Shown here in pieces: positions 22,855 to 35,400 of a stretch of 64,000 nt of DNA (position 1 is its first letter; each line of letters starts with the position of its first letter). The notes under the pieces were generated by a model. It was not told the DNA's origin, searched no databases, and saw only the letters and a list, made by a program, of their open reading frames with translations. Source of the DNA: Oopsacas minuta (Eukaryota; Porifera; Hexactinellida; Lyssacinosida; Leucopsacidae). The position numbers were made by a program, and so were the translations under genes. The stretch is from NCBI GenBank assembly GCA_024704765.1, contig JAKMXF010000313.1, positions 126,268 through 190,267 on the forward strand, in the 5' to 3' direction.

Positions 22855-24400
22855 TACACCCCCTCAAGCTTGGAGGGCCATAGGTATAAATCTCCGGTTT
22901 TGTAAATATGGGTAGTTACTTCAATTGCTTTCAGATCAACTTTTTATGGTCTTCTTCGTGTTCAGCATCAATTTTCCGGCAGTTTGATATATATTTTGAC
23001 CCTATTTGGAGGGATTTTTTCCCTAGCAAAGCAAATTTTCCTCAGGAATGTGACAACATTCCATTCTCTAATTATATCCGAACCCCATTGAGTCACCCCC
23101 TGTTCGATGCCTCTAAGCTAACTCAGCTAGTTAAACACATATTTACCTATAAACAGTCTTTTAACACGAATTTCCATAATCGGTCCCTGCGGCCCACAGT
23201 TTTATTATTCATCTTCACAAATTTTTGAATTATATATTCAGAAATTTATACTAAATTATTGAGGATAATTGTACATTTGCATAGTCTAGTACAGGGCTGG
23301 GTATACTACGGCCCGCCTGGCTTAAGTTATTTGAGTACTCTAATTATTTGATCACTGTCTTACTCTTCCTTACGCATTCGGAAATTTCGTCCCATGGAAA
23401 ATTTGGTTAAGTAATCTAGGAGATGTATAAATTGACACAAAGTGAACTTTCCGCGATACCTTCCTGACCTATTAATGAATTCGTTTTTAGTTTTTATTAC
23501 TAGTACTGTATCTTGGTACGGCTTCGAAAATTTCAAGAATCAGCTGCATTGCTCTCATGAAACAATATTAGTTAATTATTATGTTTAATTATTGTTTCAT
23601 TTACAATTAGCTAGCAGAGTTTCTATAAAAAAAATTAGAACACGGAACGTAATCGTAGGTCAATACGGCCCGCATAAAATTTGGAATTAGAATGCTGCCC
23701 TCGCAGAAAAAGTTTGTTCACCCCTGGTCTAGTACCTACGCCTTGTGGTAAATTATTGAAAGTTCGCTCGTTTCTATAGAGATACATCATATTCTATTAA
23801 CTGGGAACGCAGTAAATTAGGGCAAACGAGGATGGTAATAGTTTAACACTGTTCAAAGTTACTGCGAAATCTTCTCAGTTGTTGGAATATGAGCGAACTT
23901 TCAATAATTTACAACAAGGCGTAGGTACTAGACTATGCAAATTTACAATTGTCTATGTGTAAATTTTACCGTTTACCACGATCTACACTGTATGATATAT
24001 TATAGCATTTATTGTTCTATTATTCCCAAAAAAACTGACGATTTCTGAATGTATCATTAAAACTATTGGGCTGCAGGGAGCATCATGAAAATTCGTGTTA
24101 AAAGACCGTTAAGAGGGTCAATATGTGTTTAACTAGACTCAGTTAGCTTAGCGGCGTTGAAATAATGGGTCGCTCGATGGGTTTCGGACATGAGAATACA
24201 ATGTTGTCACATTCCTGAGGAGTTTTGCGTTACTAGGGAAAAACACTTCGGAATATGCTCAATATATATATTAAACTGCTGGAAAAATGATACTGAGCAC
24301 GATTATAACAATCAAAAATTGATCTGAAAGATATTGAATTAGCTAGCCTACATCTAAAAGACAGGTGATTTCTATTGGGCACCAAGTTTAAGCCCCTAGA
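22855..24400. mobile_element. Foldback-type element (family C), interrupted by a hAT insertion
   Basis: Left (about 22855-23292 plus 23735-23775) and right (about 23886-24400) halves are diverged inverted copies. Examples are TAGTCTAGTAC / GTACTAGACTA at the centre, GAAAGTTCGCTC / GAGCGAACTTTC, and GGAATGTGACAACATTCC against its complement. The two halves are about 75-85 percent alike by eye. Removing 23293-23734 (the hAT element with one target copy) restores a continuous left arm. No coding capacity is seen. Confidence 0.7.
23293..23726. mobile_element. 434-bp non-autonomous hAT element with exact 8-bp target duplication
   Basis: It starts CAGGGCTGGGTATACTACGG and ends TTTGTTCACCCCTG, typical hAT termini (CAGGG...CCCTG). 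GTCTAGTA is duplicated exactly at 23285-23292 and 23727-23734. It interrupts one arm of the family C foldback element, so it is younger than that element. Confidence 0.92.
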
Positions 24401-24599
24401 ATTTTCAACTTCTGGGGATCCTATCAAGTGCCTCCACATCTATATCGATTCAGCATTCCTTAAAACCTGTGTATACCAATTTTCATACTTTATGCCAGAG
24501 GTGAACATATTAGCTGACTTTTGTCACATACCCGCCCCACTAAAAGTGAACATAATTCAATATATATCTTGACTAAAATATCGAAAGACAATATAGAAG

Positions 24600-24880
24600 G
24601 TCGACATTTGTATAATTAGACTCACCTAGCCTACTGGCGTCGAACAAGGGGTCACTCGATAGGGTTGAGGCATATTTAGCAAATGGAATGTTGTCACATT
24701 CCTAAGGAAAATTTCAGTTCCTAGGGACAATATTTATATCAAACTTCCGGAAATTTGATGCTGAACATGAATAAACCATAAATAGTTAATCTGAAAGCAA
24801 TTGAATTAGATATCCCATATTTACAAATCCAGCGTTTTAATCCTATGACGCCCAAGTTTGAGGGGTGTAAAAATTTTCCT
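24600..24880 (+). repeat. Further family C half-copy
   Basis: Matches the right half of the preceding foldback element in direct orientation and 22855-23135 in inverse orientation (GAACAAGGGGTCACTCGATAG, AATGGAATGTTGTCACATTC, GATGCTGAACATGA). Confidence 0.75.
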
Positions 24881-25238
24881 CGCAATTTTGGGCTTGCACC
24901 TTTTTCTATGTTAATTGGGATTTCCTGTGTTGAAATTGTTTGCTAACAAAGTTTTTCAAGGTTGACATATAATTTGAGCTAAAATTCCTGTGAACAATTG
25001 ATTGAAACATTTAAAAATTGTTGTAATATATTGCCCTACGGCCAATGTCGCTCCGTAGCCTGAATATTTAGCAATTGTTTATCTAATAAAGATATTAAAT
25101 TAAATATTTTTTGAGTCTATATATCCTGGGGATTTCCTTAACATATTTCAGAGCGAAACAATTCTGCCAAAATGAGGATTGCCAATTTTCCACACCACTC
25201 AAAATGTACTTAATCTGTTTGATTTGGACTCACTTATA

Positions 25239-25434
25239 CAGCAAACTCTCATCATAACGAAGTGCTCAGGACTCTGGTTTTATTTCGTTTTAAGCTGAGT
25301 AAAATCAATAACTTTCAAGCTATAGAGGGCAGAGAATCACTTCGTTATAATGGCCGGTGCGAGTTTCTTTATACCCGACTTGTTTATAATGGGAGTTTCC
25401 TTAAATCCGACTTGGTTTTAACCTGAGTTCACTG
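25239..25434. mobile_element. Mariner-like MITE
   Basis: It opens CAGCAAACTCTCATCATAAC and closes GGTTTTAACCTGAGTTCACTG, imperfect inverted termini, flanked by TA at 25237-25238 and 25435-25436. Internal GTTATAATGG/AAGTG words echo the ends. No ORF. Confidence 0.65.
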
Positions 25435-25843
25435 TACTAACTCTGACTCAATCTATGGTAACTGTGCTTGAATCATGATGTACAAATCTGCGGTAGTATA
25501 AAAAGGTTGAGAAACACTTGCTCATAGTATTTATTTGGGAAGTTGTTACGATGTTTCCTACTGCTTTTAATCTATTATCACCTTCTCTCGTATATTCATC
25601 TTTATGAGTGTTCGTCAGTTTGTATAAATTATCTATTGATTCACTTGCTTCCTAAGAAGCTAGCTACTTGTGATTTGATTACAGTCTAATACTCTATTGT
25701 CCGTATTTTCCGTTATAGATTATGGTTAGACTCTTGATTAGTGTGATGGTACTGCTATTATTTCATCGGAAATAATTGCCCATAGGATTCCAATTTGGTT
25801 CCAATTCTTAACAACTTTGATGTTAACTTCCGTCTCGATCAAG

Positions 25844-25852
25844 TATATAAAT
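25844..25852 (+). promoter_or_regulatory. TATA box of the MBL-fold gene
   Basis: TATATAAAT lies 59 bases upstream of the ATG at 25911, the best-placed core promoter element for that gene. Confidence 0.55.
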
Positions 25853-25910
25853 CATGTGGCCTCTCTAGAAAGAAATTATACTTCTGTGCTCTATTAAACT
25901 TTATTGTATT

Positions 25911-27074
25911 ATGACTCATACGTTTTTCCTTCTTTCTACTATATTTTTCTTGATTTCAGTCTGTTTCATTTTGCAATTATTCATTTCCCACTACCTATTT
26001 ATTACCACATCCCAACCACTCTCTAATGCTGTTGATCACAATTCTTCTCTCTCTTCTACCATGAACGCTTCACAATCACAACTACTAACATTTGATCCTG
26101 TCATACAATCACTTACAACAATTCCTAAACCCAATGAAGATCTGAATATATTCGCGTTACCAGTTGGAAACGGTGATTGTACAATCGTCCAGTGTCCGAG
26201 TGGTGAGCTCATAATTATAGACGCAGGCAATACCGGAGGAGAGGGCTGGATGGAAGCTATGATCGCTACATTCTTGAAACCTCAGCTGTCTAAAATAACC
26301 ACACTCATGATAATGCATGCAGATAGGGATCATTTTAGTTACATACCTGAACTTTTCACACTTAACGATGTTCCTAACTTAGAGAGGATAATCCTTGGTG
26401 GAAGAAAGGATGACTACACTTCTCCTCCATTTCGAAAGTGGCTTAACATGCACGCAGAGGTTGTTGAGTATATTAACAATGGAGAGCCTTGTATTGGGAA
26501 ATGTAACAATGATCCTCCGCAGTGTAACGGTGGGAAAGACGGAGTTCAGTTCAGATACTTAGGAGCGAACCTTGGTAATTCTGTTGATGGTAGAAGTATT
26601 ATGATGCAGATTGTAGCAGGTCCGAATTTCCAAATGTTGCTTCCAGGAGATTTCCTAGGGTCTGATATAGAAGAGCTGCTAGTAAACGAGTGGGAGAGGA
26701 GGGGCCAGCCCCTCAGATCTACGCACTTGAAAATGTCACACCATGGCAACTCTATACGAGCGAATAGTAAGGTGTTTCTATCAGCTGTTGCGCCTGCATT
26801 CGCATTCGCAAGTGCGAGTTACCCAGCACCTCCCGAATGGTATCCATCATGTGAATCCATTAAAACCTTACTAAACGTAGGGTCTATTCAGCTCAGGAGG
26901 GTACCAGGCCGTTTCTCATGTGGCGACGAAGCAGACAGAAAGGCAATTCAGTATGAGAATTGGCCCTACTCTATCTACACTCTTTCTCCCAATATAGGAG
27001 ATTATGAAATGGTTACTATTAATGTGCCGATGCCTCCCAGGCCTCACACTAATGATTCTTATATTTTACAATAA
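25911..27074 (+). CDS. ComEC-like metallo-beta-lactamase-fold protein, membrane-anchored or secreted
   Basis: This 387-residue intronless ORF begins with a hydrophobic segment (about 5-33) that could be a signal anchor or signal peptide. A Ser/Thr-rich spacer follows, then an MBL-fold hydrolase domain from about 77. Metal-ligand motifs are complete for the ComEC/Rec2 type: HADRDH (136-141), PGD with Asp247, and SHHG (276-279). An NGDC motif near 87-91 and IDAG near 103-106 form the first strands. Two cysteine groups (CIGKCNNDPPQC and nearby) suggest disulphides and hence an extracytoplasmic location. In bacteria the domain is the nuclease-like C-terminal part of DNA-uptake protein ComEC; stand-alone eukaryotic relatives are uncharacterised. 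Bacterial origin by transfer is possible but not proven. Confidence 0.85.
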   Translation: MTHTFFLLSTIFFLISVCFILQLFISHYLFITTSQPLSNAVDHNSSLSSTMNASQSQLLTFDPVIQSLTTIPKPNEDLNIFALPVGNGDCTIVQCPSGELIIIDAGNTGGEGWMEAMIATFLKPQLSKITTLMIMHADRDHFSYIPELFTLNDVPNLERIILGGRKDDYTSPPFRKWLNMHAEVVEYINNGEPCIGKCNNDPPQCNGGKDGVQFRYLGANLGNSVDGRSIMMQIVAGPNFQMLLPGDFLGSDIEELLVNEWERRGQPLRSTHLKMSHHGNSIRANSKVFLSAVAPAFAFASASYPAPPEWYPSCESIKTLLNVGSIQLRRVPGRFSCGDEADRKAIQYENWPYSIYTLSPNIGDYEMVTINVPMPPRPHTNDSYILQ

Positions 27075-27423
27075 TTTTATGTGCTTTATAATGCTGCTTA
27101 CTATTATCCCATGTCAATATTTAAGCCTTATCCCAGATCTTGAATTTACATACTAAACAACTACACATATACTATTATATTACTGTGGTTTTCAACAGCT
27201 ATTCCCCCAAAAATGATACATAATTTACAGAGCATTAAAGGAGCCCGCTCCTATGATGATCCAGGAGCGGAAGGTGGAGAAGCGCTCCATTGTAATTGCA
27301 AACAATTTACAAATTTCTTCGTTATTCTGCATAAAATTCAGTATTCTTGCTATAAAAAGTGGATGCTGGGACACTTTAGTATAATTCAGAATTCATTGAA
27401 ATGGTTTGACGTTGCACAAATAG
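27075..27423. other. Intergenic, includes GGAGCG-rich repeat piece
   Basis: Around 27236-27290 the words GAGCCCGCTCC, GGAGCGGAAGGTGGAG and GCGCTCC recur, and similar words reappear at 27983-28086. No gene is supported. Confidence 0.45.
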
Positions 27424-27897
27424 CAGTGGTGTATCCAGGGGAAGGGGTCTGGGTGTTCAAACACCCCCTCATAACTGGTTTCCCAAAGGGGTATGTTGTT
27501 ATTTATTATTCGATTTTCCTTAATAACCGCAAAGCTTTTTGGAATCTTATTTACAGAATGCTATCTAATTATCACAATTATTTTTTCAACGAGTTTCCCA
27601 GACGATATCCCAGAAGACTCCAGATGACTAATATACTAGCAGACTAAATATGTATTCACTAAATAGTATAAATATAATTATGTAGCAAAATTATCAAGTT
27701 ATCTAAACATAAACATCTATACAACTTTGGTACAACTGCACACTATTATAATCTTCCTACTATGTGACAAGAATAGCTGTACATCGATGTTTGAGCTTCT
27801 AAGATTGAAAAGATTTCTGGGGCTTACCCCCTAGTCCCCCCCTTACTGTCGCTCGCTCCAGAGCACCCCCCTCACGATAATCCCAGATAAGCCACTG
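27424..27897. mobile_element. hAT-like non-autonomous element
   Basis: The termini CAGTGGTGTATCCAGG and CCCAGATAAGCCACTG are inverted repeats of the widespread CAGTGG hAT type. The interior has C/G-rich subterminal tracts (CAAACACCCC, CCCCCTAGTCCCCCC). A clean 8-bp target duplication is not visible (only AATAG is shared). The 144-codon ORF at 27213-27647 runs into this element and is considered spurious. Confidence 0.65.
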
Positions 27898-28548
27898 AAT
27901 AGCAATTTCTCGAATGTACAACGGTTAAATTCCATCCTGATTACTTAAAATATACATCTAATGTAATTCTGAAAGAATAAAATGAGCGCGATTAGAGCCC
28001 GCTCCATTTCTTACCACGGCAGTCGGAGTGAACTCCTTTTCTTAGTAAGGAGCGGAGGTGGGAGCACTCAGCGAGAACCCACTCCACAAAATGAGGTGTG
28101 CTTAATACTCTGAAAAATTTATATTTTGTACCTAGAAGTCTGTTCAGTCTGTTCAGTACACAGCAAATTGAAAAATGGATACTGGTTATAAGACACCTCA
28201 TGCTTTGTGGTAGCAAAATATATATTGTTATTAACCAGTATAAGGTATATGAACAGTTGAACACTCTTTCAGAAGTGGTATATCCAGGTGTTTATTTATT
28301 TATTCTGAAATCACAACCTAGATTATTCATATTAGTTCTCCGTAGCCTATCCTCAGCCAAAACTGTAATCTGAAACTTTCAAGATAGAAAGACAATTACC
28401 GTCGGGTTTGTGGATATTGCTTCAAAAGTGGGTCTGCCACAATCATCCACTTTTGTGCCACTTTATATTTTTTCCATAGAGATTGTATTAGTTTTTTTAT
28501 GATCTTTTGAATACTAGGAGCGAACTCACAAGAATAGTAGCAAAATAG

Positions 28549-29050
28549 GTTCTTAGATCAGAATTAAATTTATTTAAAGTGGCACTAGTAATTGGAGGCA
28601 CTATATATTTAGATGCTATATTTGAACGATTTCGCAAAGAATGTTCCGCCTACGAATTTAATTAACAAAAAATAACCCTTCTATCATTATTGCATTTTCG
28701 AGAGATTCGAGTCATTTGCGTCAAGTTTTAGTTAACAAAATTAAGCCTAGGGTCCACCATGGGAAATAGATCTAGTGTAAATTTCTCATAAATCTAGTCC
28801 CCGCCTCAAAGCCTGGATTATCCACACCCTTAGGTACCCAAACTTTGCACCTATAATTCGATTAATACTTTGTAACTTTACACATTGTAATCCATATTCG
28901 CTCAAATCAAATGGGAATAGAGCAAATGAGTTTCGCTCAAGTGCGGACCAATCCTATGTCTACTTGTATTGGGGTTTTACATTTATTATTTTATAGTGCC
29001 TCCAATTACTAGTGCCACTTTAAACAATTTAATATACTAAGCTGTCGGTA
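28549..29050. mobile_element. MITE with perfect 29-bp inner TIR (family D)
   Basis: Positions 28576-28604 and 28993-29021 are exact reverse complements (AAAGTGGCACTAGTAATTGG...). The similarity continues outward more weakly to CTTAG and ACTAAGCTGTCGG. The same termini form the 145-bp element at 48821-48965. No ORF. Confidence 0.8.
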
Positions 29051-29385
29051 CGGATTGTATTTAGATTTTTGTGATACTTCAAACGCACATGCCAATATCT
29101 AAAAGTTTATTCACATGATCTTCTATGTATTACTAACCATATAACTATGAGTTAACATGAAAGCATTCCATAGTGAAATAATGTTATTCAAAACCATAAT
29201 TATCTAATCTAACACATTATGATATTATGTGTGTTCCAGCCACTCAGCCATGTGGTATCTAGTTACATTGACCTAATTGCTTAATCAAATGCAGTAATGT
29301 TAAGGGAAACAGTACACTTGTATAATCTTTCACTTTCAATTAACTTATATTATGAGTTCATTGTTTTCTTTGAGATAACATGTCG

Positions 29386-29398
29386 TATATATATAAGG
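29386..29398 (+). promoter_or_regulatory. TATA box of the ankyrin-pseudokinase gene
   Basis: TATATATATAAGG lies 62 bases upstream of the ATG at 29461. An initiator-like TCAGT occurs about 30 bases downstream of it, so the 5' UTR would be about 35 bases. Confidence 0.55.
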
Positions 29399-29460
29399 TA
29401 ATGCTTATCTAAGGAGAAAAACTTTCAGTATCAGTTTCATTACTCTCTTACCTTTATATA

Positions 29461-32400
29461 ATGTCAAACTGTTCCAGTGAAGATGAAGAAAATACGCTAT
29501 TCTATCAGGTTAATGAACTGATCCAATACTGTGCGGATGGAAAATTAGACATTATTCCCCTCTATATTAATCCAAAAACAGTTAACTGTGTGGACAATGA
29601 AGGTAGAACTCCGCTCTACGCTGCAGCATGCTCGGGCAATGTTGAGTTATGCAGTTTTCTATTATCAGTGAGTTTAATATCTATATTATTAAATTGCTAA
29701 TTTTGTCTGTCTCTCTGTCTGTTTGTCCGTTGTCTAGGAAAGGATTTATAGAATTTTGTATTGAATTCGAATTTATCAATTCTAAGATGTTGCATAACTA
29801 CTTATTTATCGTGTTTATTATCAACAAAGTTAACATAATTCAATAAAACTTTACTAAATATGTCAATAATGCTTGATCAGAATTTCATACTTTCAATAAA
29901 TTATTTGTTGTTCTTAGTAAACAAATAGTTGAAATCTTAATTTATCAATTCAATTTTGCAATTATTTACTTTGCTAATTCGATCCACGAAGTGCCGAGCC
30001 CCATGCAAACACAAAGTGTTCGCAAGCGAAGCGACTCTTATATATGTATTATTGTAGTACATATAAAATCCCCAAATATTGTAGTGCCTACAGAGGGGCC
30101 GGAAGGATTATGGATAATGGATTTAATGGATTTCAAATCCATTAAATACATAAATACATACATTTGGGATGAATTTGGATTCTTTGAAGTCGAATGAATC
30201 CATCAGATCCATCAAATTTATGAATTTCATGGATTTTTCATAAATTTGATTTTAATATTCGATTCCAAATGGATTGGATTTAGATTATATTTGTGTGGGG
30301 AATGGATTGCAGATTGGATTTGGATTATGATTTGTATCCATTCAGCACCTCAGAGTTCATATATTCCAAAATTTGACCAATATGTCCAGCCGACAGACTG
30401 GGAGTGCAGTTCGGGTCATTAATTCTACCTAATAAACCTTTTTTACTCGTTGGAGCGAAGGGATTAATTCCTTTGAGTCAAGGGCGGCGGAAGGGGGCTA
30501 GGGGGCTATAGCCCCCTACTTTTGACTCATCGAATATATATGTGCCGATATATTTCGTTCTCCTTTTTGAAGGTGGACATAGTACACAGGTTAGCCCCCC
30601 TAGTTTTCGTTAGCTTCCGCGCTACTGCTTTGAGTCAGGAGACCCAAAAGAGTAGATATACAGTGGACGTCGATTATAAGAACACCCTTGGGTGTAGCAA
30701 GTACTAACAATACATGTTCTTATAATATGTTCATACAACAGCCGTAAATATACAAGAATATGTGAGAACCGTTTTCCTGAAAATGGCTCTTATTTCTGTT
30801 ATGTTCTTATAACCTGCGTCCACTGTATAATTAATTACATGAAAATCATGTAGGTATTATATTGTAGGTCAAAATTAGAGTTTATATGCTCGATAAATCT
30901 TGACCACAGCATTCTACGCACTAAAGCGTTGGTGTTCGCTGATAATTTTAAGCAGATGGTTCATAGTTTCAGACTTTGTTAGGCAGGTCAGAAGTGTACC
31001 TCGGGGCCCATTTTCCACCTTAATACCCATATTTATCCACCTCTAATTACTCTTAGATCATAGGATAAATGTGTTTACGTATATTCAAACTTTAGAATCA
31101 TTTTATACATTGTCACATTACTCAAGCATTATTTGCTAGCAGATGCTAGTATAGACATGAGTATACAGATATTTCAATTAATCAGAATTTATTTTCTCAT
31201 CATTTCTTATTTAATTAGTCCAACGCAGACGCTAACCAACAGACTGGACATGATTTCTACCCGATCCATGGAGCTTCTTCTCATGGACACGATAATGTGC
31301 TAAACCTACTGTTGAAGCACACTACTGGGATTAACGTACAAGATTCTAATGGTGATACAGCATTGCATCTAGCTTGTTGCAGAGGTAACGAAGAATGTGT
31401 GAATATTTTGTTAGATGCAGGATCTGCCCTCGATATAAAAAATAATCTTGACAAGACTCCTGCAATGGAAGCTGCCAGTAATTCTCATTTTAACATAATG
31501 CAAGTTCTCAAAGACTTCGGGAATTCTAAAGGTATATCTCTAGAAATATTTTCTAAAATTTCTACGTATATGCAAATTTTGAAATGAGTAACCTCTTCTA
31601 CTCTCTATCAAAACCCAAATTACACATTACTGTTAAAATATCTTAAAATAGTTATCAGCTGTTTGAGTTCAAACATTCGTGAATAATAAACTCCAGGCAA
31701 TGACTTGATTAATATATCTATCTTATTTATTCTCAATTGTTGTCTGTTTATTTGTTTGTTCGTTGTCATGGAATGGAAATATAGTATGCGATTAGAATTC
31801 GAGGATCGTAATTCGGAGATGTGCGTATGATTATGGATATTCGAGGTCGCAACTTGGCTAGTTTTCGGTCCGAACCCAAAAAGGCGACCTCCAATAATAC
31901 GTATATCGTGTTTATCAAGGAATTTAATTGAATTCAATAAAACCAAATATATCTGATTTTTTGGAATAATCGTACCGTGACCTTATGTAAATGCAATACG
32001 GCTGAAAACAAATATTCGAATATTAGTTCGTATTGATGACTATGAAATTTAGGATGGAATGTTTTCAGAATCATCATGACTCAATTAGACAATCTATATT
32101 ATTCAATCTCAATTGTTGTCTGTGTGTTTGTTTGTCCGTTGTCAAGGAAAGGATTTACGGTATGCAATTGTAAAATTGTCGCATAACTATGTATTTATCG
32201 TGTTTATCAAGGAAGTAAAAAGAATTCAATAAAACTTCACTAAACATATCGAACATACTGAATCCGATTTTCACACTTTTGGATTAATCATATTTAAATA
32301 GATTGTTCTTTCTATGAATATAAATTAATCAAATAGCAAAATCTCGAAAATTACGTAGATACTTGCTCTCAACGGCTACAAAGGGAGTTGACAAAACACT

Positions 32401-35400
32401 TCAATAATAAATGTGCCATATACGTATATTTGTGAATTACATTGTTCTAAATATATATTTGTATAATACTCAAAGGGGCCGTCAATTTGGAGAATAATGG
32501 ATACCTCGAGGCGCAATGTGCCGAGTTCATTGCGAAGCGACGGGCCAAATACTCGTTTATAGAATATTATCAGTATAACTATTAACTAATAAATAATATC
32601 TTACATAAGATATTACTACTAAATGATATTTGTTCAATTATTTTGAATGAATATTGGAAAATATATTCGCTTTAGCCCTGAAATTTAAAGATTTTAAAAT
32701 AATTAATTTAATTGTATATTATTTAAATTTGGTCCCCCACACTAGGTCCGGTAGGACCATAAATTGCGCCATGGATGGTCATTCTGCAATAAAATGTACC
32801 CCTTGATAATTTTAATAATTCATTAAGAAGTGTTGGACTAAATCTACCATGTGGATGTGGAACTTGCCCTGGTTGCTAAATGGGATATTCTCCCGAATAT
32901 TTACTAATAAATCTTGATATTGTAGTAAATGTGGAATTTCCTATTTTTATAGAATATAAGAGGTGGGACCATCCATGGCTCCCATATATGATCCGGTCGG
33001 ACCGAATAGTGAGGCAGGACCGTCAATTTGGAAGATTAATTATAGACTTAAAGTTCGAGTTCATTGCAATTCGACTAGCACTCGTAATTAGTAAAATCGA
33101 ATCGATTGTAAATCAGCTTACGCTAATATAACAAAACATACAAACATACAAACTGATAGACTAACAACTCATGAGATTTCTCTCTTCTAGTTCCTGCCAA
33201 GAAATCTATTGCCCCGAGTCCTATTTCTAACCTTCCTCCGCACATCTCCTTGCCTATTTTCAGCCCAGTTGAGTAAGTTATATGTTTAGACTAATCCGTA
33301 TATAATCGCTATGTTTATTCCATTATGAGCATTTCTACAATTCTAATTTATTCGATTGTTTTCGTTTGTTGCACACATACACACGTATCCTTATATATAC
33401 GTACTTTATTTGATTTACTTTTGTGAAATCACAGTTTGGTGCTTATATTTTCAGCCTAAGTTTGCAAAATATAGCTTAGATCAAGTTTAATTACTATTTG
33501 ACGAGCTTACGTTTAATACACACACATTCTAATCTCAGCCAGTATTATATCACGTTTCAGTGTAATCTCTTTGAATCGCGATCAGTTTATATATCTTGAA
33601 TATTAATTTGATTTTTTATTGACTGTATTAAATGCTTACGAACGAATATTCGAATATTCGAATATTCTATCAGCCCTACAACTATAATTACGTAATTACT
33701 ACAGTAGAACCTCGTTAATACGAACAAGGGTAAGGCATACTTTATTATAAGAAATTAACAGCTCCATGAAATAAATGCGAATTGAAGTAGTTCTCATTTA
33801 TTTCCTTGAGTGTTACTAATTTTCAATGGCGATAATTTACATGAGCGTTAATTTCATGAATTTACTAATATCCTTTCCCTCATTCTGGTAATTCAATGCA
33901 TCGAAAATGTTTTGCTCCAATTCACATTAATTTCATTGAGAGATAATTTCCTATAATATGGTGATTATTGGGTACAGTTTTTCTTCCTTATGACTCTTAC
34001 TTACTTATATTGACAATACTCCCGGTAATACCTGATCCAGATAAGGAGTTCAAATTTGACGGGACTGTATTAAAATGAAAGGGACTAAATTTTGAGTTTG
34101 TTGAAGTAGCACGTGTTTTCGGGTACGTCTTATACGAGCTCTAATGTATGCTGATTTCGCTACCTTGTGAATGAATGAGCCAATGAGAACCTAACTCCAG
34201 TTTTATTCTGCCTGTGTGAGGCGAATTTTGGTGACATTATCTAGTAATTTGTTTATCGCGTTAAATAACTGAAAATAAGTACAGTAGAACCCCTTCACTA
34301 CGTACTCTATGGACCTAATCGGATAAGACCCTAGACGTACACTCGAATAATACTTATTAATTTCCGTGGGGGTCGGTATTATCCGAATTCTACTGTGTAG
34401 CTGTCATGGAGAGCAATAATGGTATTGAAAATACCTTTCATTAGTTAACGATCGAAACCACAGTATTTTACCGAAACGGTATTTCGGTATTTCGGCCACT
34501 ATTTACATGACAATAAATATGATTAAATTTTCATCATCATAGTTGTCCTACCATTATATTATTAATCAAGTTCAAGTTTGCTTTCCTGAATTTTAGAGTC
34601 TCAAGGTGTTACTACTACATGACTAAATTATAATTAGCAAATAGCAAATTTCTTATCAACGGCATTGATCGAAAAGAGAAGAAATACTACTAAACACATA
34701 TTGATAATTAAGAATACGAGTATGTATGATATTATAGTTTATAAGTAGGATACAGAGGCTAATATTTGTACAATTGCATTGCATATCCCAATTGAAAGAC
34801 TATATAGATTGTGTATGTTCAATCCTAATTTACACTTCTGAAAAGTATTCTTTTCTTACTCAGAATTATTACTATATTAACATGATTTCGGTTACACCAC
34901 CGATACCTAAATTCTGCCGAAACCCAAACCGAAATTCGGTCAGTAACTACAATTCATCAATAATATCAGCATTTAGTCTTGGGCTAGCCTAGATGGGCCC
35001 GAATGGCCCTAACCCCACTACTTTAATTATTTAAAAATTTCATAAACTATGCATGTTATTACCACTGTTTTATAACTAAGATATCATAAACGAATATATC
35101 TAACCACTCCAGTATGTTTAGTATAATGCCATATATAATAAATTACCAATTGGTACTCCCTTAGTCCATTGCTTATGGACCAAGGGCGACATTATATTCA
35201 ATTCCCATTCCCACGGCAATCCTGAATTGATAGTTGACACAGCTTGGTATTGTATTTGACCTGAAATATTCACAGATCCAGTGGTCCTAAATCAGGCCGA
35301 GGGTGGTGATTCGCGGTATCTACACGAGGGTCAGGGGGCCTACGCCCCATGATATCTTGGAATCAACGCAAAGAAATAGCACAGAGCTACACTACCAGTC

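Noticed and set aside
27213-27647. 144-codon ORF with aromatic-rich product
   Set aside because: Its second half lies in a hAT-like element and its first half in GGAGCG repeat sequence; no domain or conservation signal.
28573-29025. piggyBac-type MITE with TTAA target sites
   Set aside because: TTAA occurs beside both 29-bp repeats, but the inverted similarity continues outward past TTAA, so it is internal to the element.
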